From a virus, in the IMG/VR virus record IMGVR_UViG_3300047444_000577, positions 1 through 64,000 of that record: 64,000 nucleotides of DNA, one strand, 5' to 3'. Shown piece after piece: positions 24,117 through 32,047 of the stretch. Within the stretch, counting starts at the first letter, position 1. Each line of letters begins with the position of its first letter. The notes under the pieces are model-generated. The model made no database searches, had not been told where the DNA came from, and saw only the letters and a list, made by a program, of their open reading frames with translations. Position numbers and translations under genes: made by a program.

Positions 24117-24593
24117 TCAGCCCCGGATCGGCTTGAAGGCGAACGAGACGGACTCGGTGAACAGCGCGTCCAGTTCGTCTTCGGTGATCAGTCCCTCCTG
24201 CTGCAGGACGTACAGCTCGTCCTGGTCCAGCACGGTGGTGGTGACCTCCTTGAAGACCCGGTCCGTCAGGCCCTTCTTGTTGGCCAGGGTCTCGACGGCG
24301 TCCACGTCCAGGCCGATCGAGGTGCGCCGCTCGCGCTTGACGGAGGTGAACTTCTGCCCGTTGACCTCGACCGGCTCGGGCAGGTCCCAGAACTTGCTGC
24401 CCTTCTCGTCGGTCTCGCCGTGGGCGTCCACGAAGGTGCTGATCTCGTCGCGCAGGTGGTTCTTGCGGGTGACGACCTGGGTTTCCTGGAACTTGAGGAC
24501 CAGGAACTCGCGGACCTTGGCCAGCGGGTTGTCCCCGGCGAGGGAGATGGGCCGCTCGATGCGGCGGGTGGTGCGACGTTCGACGGTAGCCAT
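24117..24593 (-). CDS. Unknown protein, first of the operon behind the 24.65-kb promoter
   Basis: 158 residues. Basic N-terminus (MATVERRTTRRIERP) followed by a charged alpha/beta region (VLKFQETQVVTRKNHLRDEI) and an acidic helix. No family recognised. The gene follows the promoter at 24645-24673; GGAG lies 15 bases before the ATG, a rather long spacing. Confidence 0.65.
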   Translation of the reverse strand: MATVERRTTRRIERPISLAGDNPLAKVREFLVLKFQETQVVTRKNHLRDEISTFVDAHGETDEKGSKFWDLPEPVEVNGQKFTSVKRERRTSIGLDVDAVETLANKKGLTDRVFKEVTTTVLDQDELYVLQQEGLITEDELDALFTESVSFAFKPIRG

Positions 24594-24644
24594 AGAGCGG
24601 TGGGCTCTCCTTCTACAGAGTAGTTGCTGCCTTGCGTGTTATCG

Positions 24645-24673
24645 ACAGTACCGTATCGGTACGACATTGTCGA
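24645..24673 (-). promoter_or_regulatory. Promoter-like site upstream of 24117-24593
   Basis: On the minus strand TCGACA (24668-24673) and TACTGT (24645-24650) are 17 bases apart. The same -10 hexamer occurs in the 25.05-kb promoter. Overlapping and flanking it are copies of the GAATCRGTA word (24672-24690), which may be operators. Confidence 0.55.
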
Positions 24674-24688
24674 TTCAGTACTACCGAT

Positions 24689-25009
24689 TCAGTGCCGCGC
24701 ATCCCAGTGGAGCGCGTCGCTGTCCCGCTGGTCAACGCGCAGCGCGGTCTCCACCCGGTCGACATAGACGGTGACGACCTTGGCGGTGGCGGGGTCGATG
24801 ACAGCGACGATGCCGTTGCGTACGTGGCGCACTTGCCCGGCGACGCGGCCGGAGCGGTAGGTATGAAGCGGCTTGGCGGCTGCGAGCAGCACGTCCTCGA
24901 CGGTCCAGCCCTTGGCAGCGGCCTGCTGCTGGGCATGGAGGGTGAGTCGGTAGGGGCTCGGGTTCTCAGTGGTCCAGTTGATTCCCAGGGCTTCGGCGAT
25001 GGTGGTCAT
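24689..25009 (-). CDS. DUF4258-like small protein (candidate)
   Basis: 106 residues. The layout LHAQQQAAAKGWTVEDVLLAA, then RHVRNGIVAVIDPATAKVVTVYVD resembles DUF4258 proteins (a His/Gln helix and two strands ending in a TVY-type strand), a RelE-like fold found in toxin and phage genes. No catalytic residues can be named. It has GAAGGAG eight bases before ATG 25007-25009 and its own promoter at 25050-25079. Leu-His-Thr at the middle uses the dispersed word. Confidence 0.5.
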   Translation of the reverse strand: MTTIAEALGINWTTENPSPYRLTLHAQQQAAAKGWTVEDVLLAAAKPLHTYRSGRVAGQVRHVRNGIVAVIDPATAKVVTVYVDRVETALRVDQRDSDALHWDARH

Positions 25010-25049
25010 TTCTAGCTCCTTCGCAAGGGTGTTCGTCCGTCTGGTAAGG

Positions 25050-25079
25050 ACAGTAGATGTGGCTGACTCCGCTTGTCAA
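25050..25079 (-). promoter_or_regulatory. Sigma70-type promoter
   Basis: Minus strand TTGACA (25074-25079), an 18-base spacer and TACTGT (25050-25055), placed about 40 bases before the ribosome site of the 24689-25009 gene. This is the best consensus promoter in the window. The surrounding intergenic region (25010-25144) is locally AT-rich. Confidence 0.65.
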
Positions 25080-25144
25080 TCACTTAGCCGCAAGTACTTT
25101 ACAAGCGATTCACAAGCCATCCGTCGATGGTCCGCACCCTGGTG

Positions 25145-26788
25145 CTACGCGGCTTCCAGGCACTGAGTCAGGCTCACGACGTCGTTCTCGATGCGTCCCT
25201 TGTCGTCCGCGCCCCGGCCGTCAGTGATGGCCGCACCGATGCGCCGCTTGTGCGCGAGCATGGACAGCTTCCGGGGCTCGGTGGTGCCCGCCGTGATGGC
25301 GTTGAGGACGTAGATGTTCTTGAACTTGCTCGACGCCCGGTCGTGCCGCTTGTTGATCTGGTCCTGCTTGCCGGAGGACCACGCGAGGTCGTAGTTGATG
25401 AGGTAGTTGGCCATCCACAAGTCGGTGCCGAAGGCTCCGGCGTGGCTGGACAGGAACACCCGGCACTCGGGGTCGGTCTCGAAGCGGTTGGCTGCGAACG
25501 CCTTTGCGCCCGCGCTCATCCGGCCGGTGTAGGTGACAGCACTGTCCGCAGGCAACCGGTCGGCCAGCAGTTCCAACATGTCAGGGTTGACCGAGAACAC
25601 GACGACCTTGTTGCCCGGTGTGGCCAGGATCCGCTCCAGCGTGTCCAGGACCGTGTCCATCTTCGGATGGGTGGTCACGTCGTCCAGGACACCGCCCTTC
25701 CAGATCTCGTAGCAGTACTTGGAGCCGGTCCAGGACTTCTTCTGGATACCGGTCTGCCGCCACGTCTCGGCCTCCTCGAAGCGCTGGCCGGACCAGCGGA
25801 TGAGGTCGGGGTGGTTCAGCAGCATGTCCAGCGCCTGCATGCGGGCCATGATCTTGCCCTGGGCGCTGCTCTCGTTGGGGGTGTCGCCTCCGTGGTAGTG
25901 GGAGAACAGGTCGAAGCCACCCGTGACCGGTCCTGCCGCGCGCAGTTCAGCCAGCAGGTCGTCGGAGATCCGCTTGTAGGCCTTGCGGGTGCGGGCGTCG
26001 AGCACGACGGGGATGTTGCTCTCCTGCACCTCCGGCAGGAAAGGACGCACGTCGTCGTCCAGGCGCGTCTTGCGCACCATGGCTTCGGAGAGTTTGGCGT
26101 GCAGCACGGGCAGGTTCTTGTACTTCTGCACCCCTCCGAAGCGGTTGCGCACGATGTACGACTTGTCGTACAGGTCGAACCGGCCCAGCACGTCTTCGTC
26201 GACCCACTGCATGATGCTGAACAGCTCTTCCGGCCGCCCGTTCTCGACCGGGGTGCCGGTCAACGCGTAGCGGTGGGGAGCGGTGAGTCGCTTGATCTTG
26301 CGGGTGCGCTGGGCCTTGAACGTCTTGATGGCGGTGGCCTCGTCCAGGACGATGCACTCCGGCTTGATCCGGCGCACCCAGTTCCAGTCGTTGACGACGT
26401 TCTCGTAGCCCATGATCACGTAGTCGGGCTTGTACGCCTTGACCTTGGTGTACAGGCCGTTGCGCTTCTTGGTGTCGCCGTCGATGAGGATGCAGTACTC
26501 CTCCGTCGGGACGGTGATCTCCTGAGTCTGTCCGTCCTCCCGAACCTTGATGACGCGTGTGCGGACGTCGGTGAGTTTGGCTATCTGCTTGGCCCACTGG
26601 TACTTCAGCGAGGCCGGGACGACGATGACGGCGGTGTTCACCTCCCCCAGTTCGATGAGGTCCTCTATGGCCGCGAGCGCGATCGGGGTTTTCCCCAGGC
26701 CCATCTCGTAGGCGATCAGGAGGGAGCCGCGCTCGACGGCCCGGTCGACTGCTTCCTCCTGGTAGGTATGAAGGTCGATGGTCAGCAT
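25145..26788 (-). CDS. SNF2/DEAD-like helicase
   Basis: 547 residues from ATG 26786-26788. Motif I is EMGLGKT (28-34), motif II VLDEATAIK (about 148), motif III ALTGTPVENG, and helicase domain 2 carries VVVFSVNPDM, VFLSSHAGAFGTDL and QDQINKRHDR. This is the two-RecA-domain core of SNF2-family translocases, without accessory domains. In phages such enzymes serve recombination-dependent replication or displace proteins. The start overlaps the HNH gene stop. The dispersed word lies at codons 6-8. Confidence 0.9.
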   Translation of the reverse strand: MLTIDLHTYQEEAVDRAVERGSLLIAYEMGLGKTPIALAAIEDLIELGEVNTAVIVVPASLKYQWAKQIAKLTDVRTRVIKVREDGQTQEITVPTEEYCILIDGDTKKRNGLYTKVKAYKPDYVIMGYENVVNDWNWVRRIKPECIVLDEATAIKTFKAQRTRKIKRLTAPHRYALTGTPVENGRPEELFSIMQWVDEDVLGRFDLYDKSYIVRNRFGGVQKYKNLPVLHAKLSEAMVRKTRLDDDVRPFLPEVQESNIPVVLDARTRKAYKRISDDLLAELRAAGPVTGGFDLFSHYHGGDTPNESSAQGKIMARMQALDMLLNHPDLIRWSGQRFEEAETWRQTGIQKKSWTGSKYCYEIWKGGVLDDVTTHPKMDTVLDTLERILATPGNKVVVFSVNPDMLELLADRLPADSAVTYTGRMSAGAKAFAANRFETDPECRVFLSSHAGAFGTDLWMANYLINYDLAWSSGKQDQINKRHDRASSKFKNIYVLNAITAGTTEPRKLSMLAHKRRIGAAITDGRGADDKGRIENDVVSLTQCLEAA

Positions 26789-27081
26789 TGGGCGTACCAC
26801 CGGTTGAACGATCCCTGGGTCCGGGGCTTGCGGCTGCGGGGCAGGGGTGGCGTGTAGACGCTCCATACGAGGTGCTCCGGGTTGACGCACTTCGGACGTC
26901 GGCACTTTCGGTGCTTCGGTCGCATGTCCCCGGCGGTGAGGTAGGCGAGGATCTCCTTACCCGCGTAGGTGTGCTTGCTGATGGCGCATGACTGGAAGAG
27001 CAGGCAGTCGCTGTCGGGGTCGGGCTGCACGCGGTCCCAGAATCCTGGGTCCAGGTGCTCGTAGCCTTCGGGGGCTTGCAC
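26782..27081 (-). CDS. HNH endonuclease (homing-type candidate)
   Basis: 99 residues from GTG 27079-27081 with AAGGAG upstream. The N-terminal GFWDRVQPDPDSDCLLFQ and later KHRKCRRPKCVNPEHLVW match short HNH nucleases in which Cys residues bind zinc and the NPEHL loop carries active-site Asn and His. Such enzymes are often free-standing homing nucleases between phage genes. It splits the primase and helicase genes and could also act in trans on intronless alleles, but target and activity are unknown. Confidence 0.7.
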   Translation of the reverse strand: MQAPEGYEHLDPGFWDRVQPDPDSDCLLFQSCAISKHTYAGKEILAYLTAGDMRPKHRKCRRPKCVNPEHLVWSVYTPPLPRSRKPRTQGSFNRWYAQC

Positions 27082-27092
27082 GGGCTGTCTCC

Positions 27093-28055
27093 TTAGAAGC
27101 GTGCGAGGACGCTCGGGTAGGCGTTGCGGACGGCGTTCTTGATTGCGTCGGCACCCATCTCGCCGATGTCCTTCGCGGAGGTGCCGGAGTAGTCCAGGAA
27201 CTTGAGCGCCAGTCCCCGGCGGGACCAGTCCTTGCGGAGCCGTTCGCTGTCCTTGGCCCCGGCCGCGTCGTTGTCGAGGGCGATGACGACGGTGTCGAAG
27301 TGGTCCCGGATCAGGGACATCTGGGCATCGGAGACCCCGGAGCCGAAGGAGGCCAGACCTGCGGTGAAGCCGCACGCGCGCAGCCGGACCACGTCCAGTG
27401 GCGACTCGACCAGGATGGCCTGGTCACTCTCGTAGGTATGAAGCCCGAAGAGCGTCTTGGACTTGGTCATGCTGTTGGGTCGGTTGCGGAAGTAGCGGGC
27501 GTTCTTCTCCTGCCAGCCCCACAGCTTGCCGGTATCGGGGTCGCGGACGGGGATGATCCACATGCTGCGTTCGGTGTCCCACAGCACTCCGGTGGCTTCA
27601 CAGTGCTCCGGCATGATCAGGCGCTTTGAGCACTCGGCTATGGGCGGGGTGACGAACAGGGCGAGGCTGGCCTCGTTGATCTGGGTGGTCGTGTCGACCT
27701 TGTCAGGGGTTGCCTCCTTCTTCGCCAGGAATTTCTTGACTCGCTCGATTCCCCCGCGCTTTCGGACCCACAGGACCGCGTCGGCGTAGGGGATTTCGAG
27801 CATGTCCTTCACCAGGATGATGAAAGGGCCCTGATAGCCGCACGAAAAGCAGTTGAAATAGCCAGCGTCGTAGTTGATAGAGAAGGATGGGTGCTTGTCT
27901 TCCTTGCCGGTGCGCGCCAAATGCATGGGGCACGGCATGTGTATTTCGTCGCCTTGGACCTTGTAGGCCAGGCCGATCTCGTCGAGGCAGCCGGTGACGT
28001 TACCTGGAATAGGTGTGCCGACTACGTCCCATCCGGATGCCTTAGCGCGAGGCAT
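27093..28055 (-). CDS. dnaG: DNA primase, DnaG-like
   Basis: 320 residues. CHC2-type zinc finger: Cys42, His45, Cys69, Cys72 (CPMH, FNCFSCGYQG). Toprim domain: ILVESPLDVVRL with catalytic Glu near 215, ALDNDAAG with the DxD near 257. The protein lacks a DnaB-binding C-terminal domain, as in many phage primases. The N-terminus (GWDVV) matches the GWDAV motif of two neighbours. It makes RNA primers for the DnaB helicase upstream. Dispersed word at 27436-27443. Confidence 0.9.
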   Translation of the reverse strand: MPRAKASGWDVVGTPIPGNVTGCLDEIGLAYKVQGDEIHMPCPMHLARTGKEDKHPSFSINYDAGYFNCFSCGYQGPFIILVKDMLEIPYADAVLWVRKRGGIERVKKFLAKKEATPDKVDTTTQINEASLALFVTPPIAECSKRLIMPEHCEATGVLWDTERSMWIIPVRDPDTGKLWGWQEKNARYFRNRPNSMTKSKTLFGLHTYESDQAILVESPLDVVRLRACGFTAGLASFGSGVSDAQMSLIRDHFDTVVIALDNDAAGAKDSERLRKDWSRRGLALKFLDYSGTSAKDIGEMGADAIKNAVRNAYPSVLARF

Positions 28056-28058
28056 GGG

Positions 28059-28307
28059 CTACCTCCTTTCTGAATATGTCTTGGCCATCCAGAGTATTTC
28101 CTCGGCGTCCCTGCGAGCCCAGAAGGTCCCGTAGATTACGAAGTCGAAGTCGCGCATTCCGCGCAGTTTGTACGCCTCGCTGGCGTAGGTGAGCAGCCGG
28201 TCGTGAGGATTCCGGCCGTTGTCGATGCACCAGTACCGAAACTGCTGGTAGGTGCCTGCCAATACCACGGTGCGCCGGTCAGTACGAGGCTCCGACGTAT
28301 CCGTCAC
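28059..28307 (-). CDS. Small unknown protein between dnaB and primase
   Basis: 82 residues from GTG 28305-28307 with GGAG seven bases upstream; it overlaps the dnaB end by 29 bases. A strand-helix-strand pattern (TVVLAGTYQQFRYWCIDNG, then DFDFVIYGTFWARRD) suggests a small Rossmann-like fold. The AGGAGG at its stop is the primase ribosome site. No family recognised. Confidence 0.65.
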   Translation of the reverse strand: MTDTSEPRTDRRTVVLAGTYQQFRYWCIDNGRNPHDRLLTYASEAYKLRGMRDFDFVIYGTFWARRDAEEILWMAKTYSERR

Positions 28308-29550
28308 TGTTCTGCTCCTCCATTCCGGCGAACGGGTCCTCGTTGAGTTCTTCGAACTTCCCGCATGTCCAATCCCACTGGACGTAGGTCTCCAGGGGCG
28401 GGCAGTTTCGGGCCAGGACGACCTTGATCTTGTTGATGTTCTCGTCGTCGGTCTTTTCCACACCGAGAATGACGTCGGAGTCCTGGGCGAACGAAGAGGA
28501 GTACCCGATCGAGTCGGAGGTGATGCCCTTCTTCTTGTTCATCTTCCACTCCAGGACCTGGGTGGAAATCATGATGGGGAGTTGCCGGTTCTTGGCCATT
28601 CTCTTGAACCCACGGGTGAGGTTTGTGAGCGCCTGCGGAGAGCCCTGCGCCTCGCCGAGTTCGTCCTGCATCATGTAGATGCCGTCGATGATGACGATGT
28701 CCGGCCGGTGCGCGTCGATCTTCGCGTCCACCCCGGAAAGCGTGGTCGCGTTCATGGAGTCGGACGAGAGAATGAAACTCGGCATGCTCTCGATTTCCCG
28801 AATGGCCTTTTCCAGCTTGTCCCATTCGGCCTTCTTGAGCGTGCCATTCCGCAGGCGGGCATGTGCGATCCCGGCGCGGATGGAGTCGTAGCGCTCCTCC
28901 TGCTCCTCGTTGCTCATCTCGAAGCCGATGAACAGGACCTTCACGCCGTACAGGTGCGCGGCCATTGCGGCCAGCAGGAGCAGCGTCGACTTGCCAGCCT
29001 TGGGCGGGCCGACGAAGGTGATCAACTGCTCCTTCTGCGCGCCCTGGGTGGCCCGGTCGATGGTCTTGAAACCGGTGGGGATGCCGCGCAGCCCGTCGGG
29101 CAGGTCCTTGAGGGCGAGGTAGCGCGCCAGGCGTTCCGTGCCAGTCGTGGTGAGGTCCGTGTCACGGGAGTTGGGCACTGCCGAGGCGATGGCTGCCAGC
29201 GTCCGCGACAGCGCCTCCATGGCCGCCTGTGCGTTGTTCTCCTCGTGTGCGTCGACCGAAGCGGCCAGGCCCTCCTCCAGGAGGGCCAAAGTATGAAGTT
29301 CCCGGATGCGGTCGGTCAGGACCTGCATCGTGTCTTCGACCTTGGCGAACTTGTACGTGGGGAAGTCGTTGCGGATGGTGGTCAGCGAGGGGACCTCGCC
29401 GTAGGTGCCCTTGTGCCGCATGATCGCCTTGAAGACGACCTTGTTGTCGGGGTCCTGGAAGAAGGCGGGGGTCACGCCCGCGTCGGCCACCGCTGCCAGG
29501 TCTCTGTCCTGGATGATCCGGGAGACCAGCAGCCGTTCGAAGTCAGCCAA
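28279..29550 (-). CDS. dnaB: Replicative DNA helicase, DnaB-like
   Basis: 423 residues from TTG 29548-29550 overlapping the upstream stop. The N-terminal ~150 residues are the helical DnaB domain; Walker A is GPPKAGKST near 178; Walker B IVIIDGIYMM; then QVLEWKMNKKKGITSDSIG and CVW-like strands of the RecA fold. Hexameric 5'-3' helicase at the replication fork, loaded by the DnaC-like protein two genes upstream. Dispersed word at 29291-29298 in the N-terminal domain. Confidence 0.9.
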   Translation of the reverse strand: MADFERLLVSRIIQDRDLAAVADAGVTPAFFQDPDNKVVFKAIMRHKGTYGEVPSLTTIRNDFPTYKFAKVEDTMQVLTDRIRELHTLALLEEGLAASVDAHEENNAQAAMEALSRTLAAIASAVPNSRDTDLTTTGTERLARYLALKDLPDGLRGIPTGFKTIDRATQGAQKEQLITFVGPPKAGKSTLLLLAAMAAHLYGVKVLFIGFEMSNEEQEERYDSIRAGIAHARLRNGTLKKAEWDKLEKAIREIESMPSFILSSDSMNATTLSGVDAKIDAHRPDIVIIDGIYMMQDELGEAQGSPQALTNLTRGFKRMAKNRQLPIMISTQVLEWKMNKKKGITSDSIGYSSSFAQDSDVILGVEKTDDENINKIKVVLARNCPPLETYVQWDWTCGKFEELNEDPFAGMEEQNSDGYVGASY

Positions 29551-30007
29551 AGAGGGATCCGATCAGTGTGGTGGGGTGGGCTGGCAGGGTGCGCCCCTTG
29601 CTGCCGAACATGAGGTGGTTCTCGTTGTCGAAGATGGCTGCGACGTCGGGCATGTGGGCGATGCGGCGGGCCAGCTTCTTCGGGTCGTCGGCCCACACCC
29701 GCCCGATGGGCAGGCCTTCGGTGTCCAGCCGCTCGGTCAGCGCCTCGGCGAACTCCTCACCCAGGTAGGTGACGACGTCGACCGAGTACTTGTAACGCCA
29801 GGTGGTGTCCCAGATGACGTGCGCCAGTTGCTCGTTGATGGTGTAGGAGTTGATGGCCCGCTTCACCTGCGCCGACTTGCTCCCGAACTGGCGGCGCATC
29901 AGCTCGACGACTCGGGAGTCTGGCTTGTCCGGCAGGAGTCCGAGCATGCCCTCGAAGGCGATGACCAGGCGTGGGCTGACCTCGTTCGAGATGTTTCCGC
30001 GCTCCAT
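29543..30007 (-). CDS. Unknown protein between dnaC and dnaB
   Basis: 154 residues, helical, with charged N- and C-terminal parts (LMRRQFGSKSAQVKRAIN, PKKLARRIAHMPDVAAIFD). No domain recognised. The location between the loader and the helicase and the short intergenic distances suggest a replication accessory role. Confidence 0.65.
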   Translation of the reverse strand: MERGNISNEVSPRLVIAFEGMLGLLPDKPDSRVVELMRRQFGSKSAQVKRAINSYTINEQLAHVIWDTTWRYKYSVDVVTYLGEEFAEALTERLDTEGLPIGRVWADDPKKLARRIAHMPDVAAIFDNENHLMFGSKGRTLPAHPTTLIGSLFG

Positions 30008-30040
30008 CAGCCAGCCCCGAGTTTGTAGGAACCCTCCAGT

Positions 30041-30700
30041 TCACTGGCCACGACGGTCCCCTCCCACCACGGTGATGTGCGTGAAAGCGCCTTGGATGAA
30101 GGACCCCATGGAGGGGTTGTAGATGTCCCCCCACCGGCTGGGCGGGACGTTGGTGGTGACCAGGGTCGGACGGGCCTCTCGGTGCCGCAGGCGCAGCAGG
30201 TCGTCCAGCAGCCCTTCGGCGTAGCCGGTCTTGGTCTTGTGCTCTTTGCCGACGTCGTCCAGGAGGAGGACGGGTGCCTTCTCGGCCGCCACGATCTTGT
30301 CCTGGATCTCCCACCAGCGGGCGACCGCCTCCGGCTCGCGCCGGTCCTGCAGGCCCATCTTCTCGATGGACAGCTTGACGTAGTCGGCGTAGGCCAGCCA
30401 CGCGACCGGCAGGCGTCGTGTGAAGTAGATCTCCAGGAGCGTGGCGGTGGCCAGGGTGGTCTTGCCGGTGCCGGGAGGGCCGACCAGCAGCAGCCCCTTG
30501 CCGATGTCGCCCCAGTTGGCGGGGTACTCATCCAGGGGGCGCTTGTCGGTGACGTAGTGGTCCCGGAGGTTCTCGGTGAAGTGCTGGCAGACCGCCTTGC
30601 CCGGCGCGTCCGCCAACGTATGAAGCCGGAGCGCTTTGTAGTGCGCCGGGATACCGAACTCCTTGAGGCGCAGCGCATGGACCCGAGGGTCAGTCGCCAT
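30041..30700 (-). CDS. dnaC: Helicase loader, DnaC-like AAA+ ATPase
   Basis: 219 residues. Walker A is GPPGTGKT at 74-81, Walker B VLLLDDVGKE, sensor 1 LVTTNVPP. Length and a short N-terminal helical region fit DnaC/IstB-type loaders. It should bind DnaB and load it on ssDNA. It follows the putative operator region 30710-30785 and starts a replication operon of dnaC, an unknown gene, dnaB and the primase. Dispersed word at 30618-30625. Confidence 0.85.
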   Translation of the reverse strand: MATDPRVHALRLKEFGIPAHYKALRLHTLADAPGKAVCQHFTENLRDHYVTDKRPLDEYPANWGDIGKGLLLVGPPGTGKTTLATATLLEIYFTRRLPVAWLAYADYVKLSIEKMGLQDRREPEAVARWWEIQDKIVAAEKAPVLLLDDVGKEHKTKTGYAEGLLDDLLRLRHREARPTLVTTNVPPSRWGDIYNPSMGSFIQGAFTHITVVGGDRRGQ

Positions 30701-30749
30701 CGGTGGGTACCTCCTGTGGTGGTTGTTTCAACGGACAGAATGCTAACAC

Positions 30750-30775
30750 GGTTACCGATTCATTGGTACTGATTC
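30750..30775 (-). promoter_or_regulatory. Operator-like repeats upstream of dnaC
   Basis: Two direct copies of the GAATCRGTA word (on the minus strand GAATCAGTA then GAATCGGTA), 13 bases apart, precede dnaC. The same word flanks the promoter at 24.65 kb and occurs in the 33.28-kb promoter. A TAGCAT lies downstream as a weak -10 candidate, but no good -35 is seen. Confidence 0.4.
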
Positions 30776-30785
30776 AGAACGCAGA

Positions 30786-30817
30786 GAGAGACGGGCCGCC
30801 GAAGCAGCCCGCCTCTC
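30786..30817 (-). terminator. Hairpin terminator after HTH gene
   Basis: GAGAG-x-CGGGC pairs with GCCCG-x-CTCTC around a 10-base loop, six bases after the stop of the 30824-31909 gene. It separates that gene from the dnaC operon. Confidence 0.7.
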
Positions 30818-30823
30818 GGGACG

Positions 30824-31909
30824 TCAGGCCCAGTAGTCCTCGTTGAACCGGTTGGCCTCCACCTGGTCCACGGCCTGCGCCTTGCCCGTGCGCTGGGTCA
30901 GCAGTCCCCGTGCGGCCAGGAAGTCCTTCCAGGCGACCGTGCTGTCCGACCGCTGCCACGAGGGCGACCAGTAGGTGATGATCATCTGCCGGATCTCCTG
31001 CCGCTCCGTGCCCTGCGCCATCCACCGGCCGAAGTTCCCCGCGAGGGCTCCGAGGTTGGTGGAGCCGGGGACCGGGTGGCCCACGTCCTGGGCCCGGCTG
31101 TCGAAGAACTCGGCCAATTCTTCTGACGGCCGCTTAGAGCGCGGTTTACGGCCTCGCCGGACCGGAGGGGCCAGGTCGTCGTCAGAAGCCGGGAGACGGC
31201 GGCCTGGGGCCTGCGCCGCGCCCTCCTCGTCCAGGGTCTGGGCTACGACGTAGGCCGGGTCGAGTTCCCGCTCGGCCTGGGCCGCTTCCTCCGCCATCTG
31301 CTTCCGGGACTTCTTGCGGACACTGCTGCCGAGAGGTCTCACCGCATCCCAGCCCTTCCCGCCCGGCCTGGCGGGAACCTCCTCGGCATGCTTGGCACCC
31401 GACCGCGCCGACCGGCGCGGTGGAGAAGACGTAGTCTTCTCTATTTCTCTATTACTAGTTGGGTAGTTAGGTATTAGTACTACAGGCCCTGGAAACCCGT
31501 CTTCGGAAGCCCCCTCCTTAGTTGGTATATCCCAACTAGTTTCCGACGCCTGGAAATCCGTTGTTGGTACGTTCTCCGGAGACGGTTTCTCAGGCTCCGG
31601 AAAGTCCCGCACAACAGTGACGGTCTCCCATAGCCACTTGCCCGACTCCGGGTCGAGGTACTGCTCCCTCTCCTGGGTCATGTATCCCGCTTCGCGAAGT
31701 TCCCGCAGGGCCGTGCGAACGGCGTCCCGCCCCTCCCTGGGTTCGTCCCGGGCACCGGGCAGGTCCGTGGTCCGTGTCTCCCAGTCGTCCGGCTTGGCCA
31801 GCAGGAAGGCCAGCACGCCGCGAGCCCGGTAGGACAGGCGGTCGTCGCACAGTGTTGAGTTGGGGATGGTGGTGTAGCCCTTGGTGCGCTTGACACGCAG
31901 AATGCTCAC
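30824..31909 (-). CDS. Winged-helix replication initiator-like protein
   Basis: 361 residues from GTG 31907-31909 overlapping the leader ORF stop. Residues 1-90 (YTTIPNSTLCDDRLSYRARG, RDAVRTALRELREAGYM) form the winged helix found at the N-terminus of phage and plasmid replication initiators and DnaD-like proteins. A long basic/acidic linker holds KGWDAVRPL, shared with the 13447 gene. The C-terminal ~110 residues resemble a DnaD/DnaB-like helical domain (EEIRQMIITYWSPSW-type). It may bind the phage origin and recruit the loader and helicase downstream; the origin itself is not identified. Confidence 0.65.
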   Translation of the reverse strand: MSILRVKRTKGYTTIPNSTLCDDRLSYRARGVLAFLLAKPDDWETRTTDLPGARDEPREGRDAVRTALRELREAGYMTQEREQYLDPESGKWLWETVTVVRDFPEPEKPSPENVPTTDFQASETSWDIPTKEGASEDGFPGPVVLIPNYPTSNREIEKTTSSPPRRSARSGAKHAEEVPARPGGKGWDAVRPLGSSVRKKSRKQMAEEAAQAERELDPAYVVAQTLDEEGAAQAPGRRLPASDDDLAPPVRRGRKPRSKRPSEELAEFFDSRAQDVGHPVPGSTNLGALAGNFGRWMAQGTERQEIRQMIITYWSPSWQRSDSTVAWKDFLAARGLLTQRTGKAQAVDQVEANRFNEDYWA

Positions 31910-31944
31910 AGGCGGATCCGATAAGTATGAAGCGGTAGTGCCAT
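31906..31944 (-). CDS. Leader mini-ORF MALPLHTYRIRL overlapping the HTH gene start
   Basis: ATG 31942-31944 opens a 12-codon frame ending TGA 31906-31908, which shares bases with the GTG start of the HTH gene (GTGA). Codons 5-7 are the dispersed word, read as Leu-His-Thr-Tyr as in the recA leader. The ribosome site is weak. Same design as the leader at 16924-16956; expression is inferred. Confidence 0.4.
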   Translation of the reverse strand: MALPLHTYRIRL

Positions 31945-31990
31945 GGTAGTTTGGCTCACGTTCCGGGGTTTGTGGTGGGCTCCGGGGTGG

Positions 31991-32043
31991 GCGAAGGCCC
32001 CAGCACTGGCTTGAGGTTTCCTCGCCGGTACTGGGGCCTTCGC
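31991..32043 (-). terminator. Terminator hairpin after the acidic/AT-hook protein gene
   Basis: GCGAAGGCCCCAG and CTGGGGCCTTCGC form a 13-bp stem with an inner partial stem (CACTGG/CCGGTA). It lies directly after the stop of the 32048-33226 gene. The 31945-31990 stretch that follows is the upstream region of the leader ORF and shows no clear promoter. Confidence 0.8.
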
Positions 32044-32047
32044 GTTG

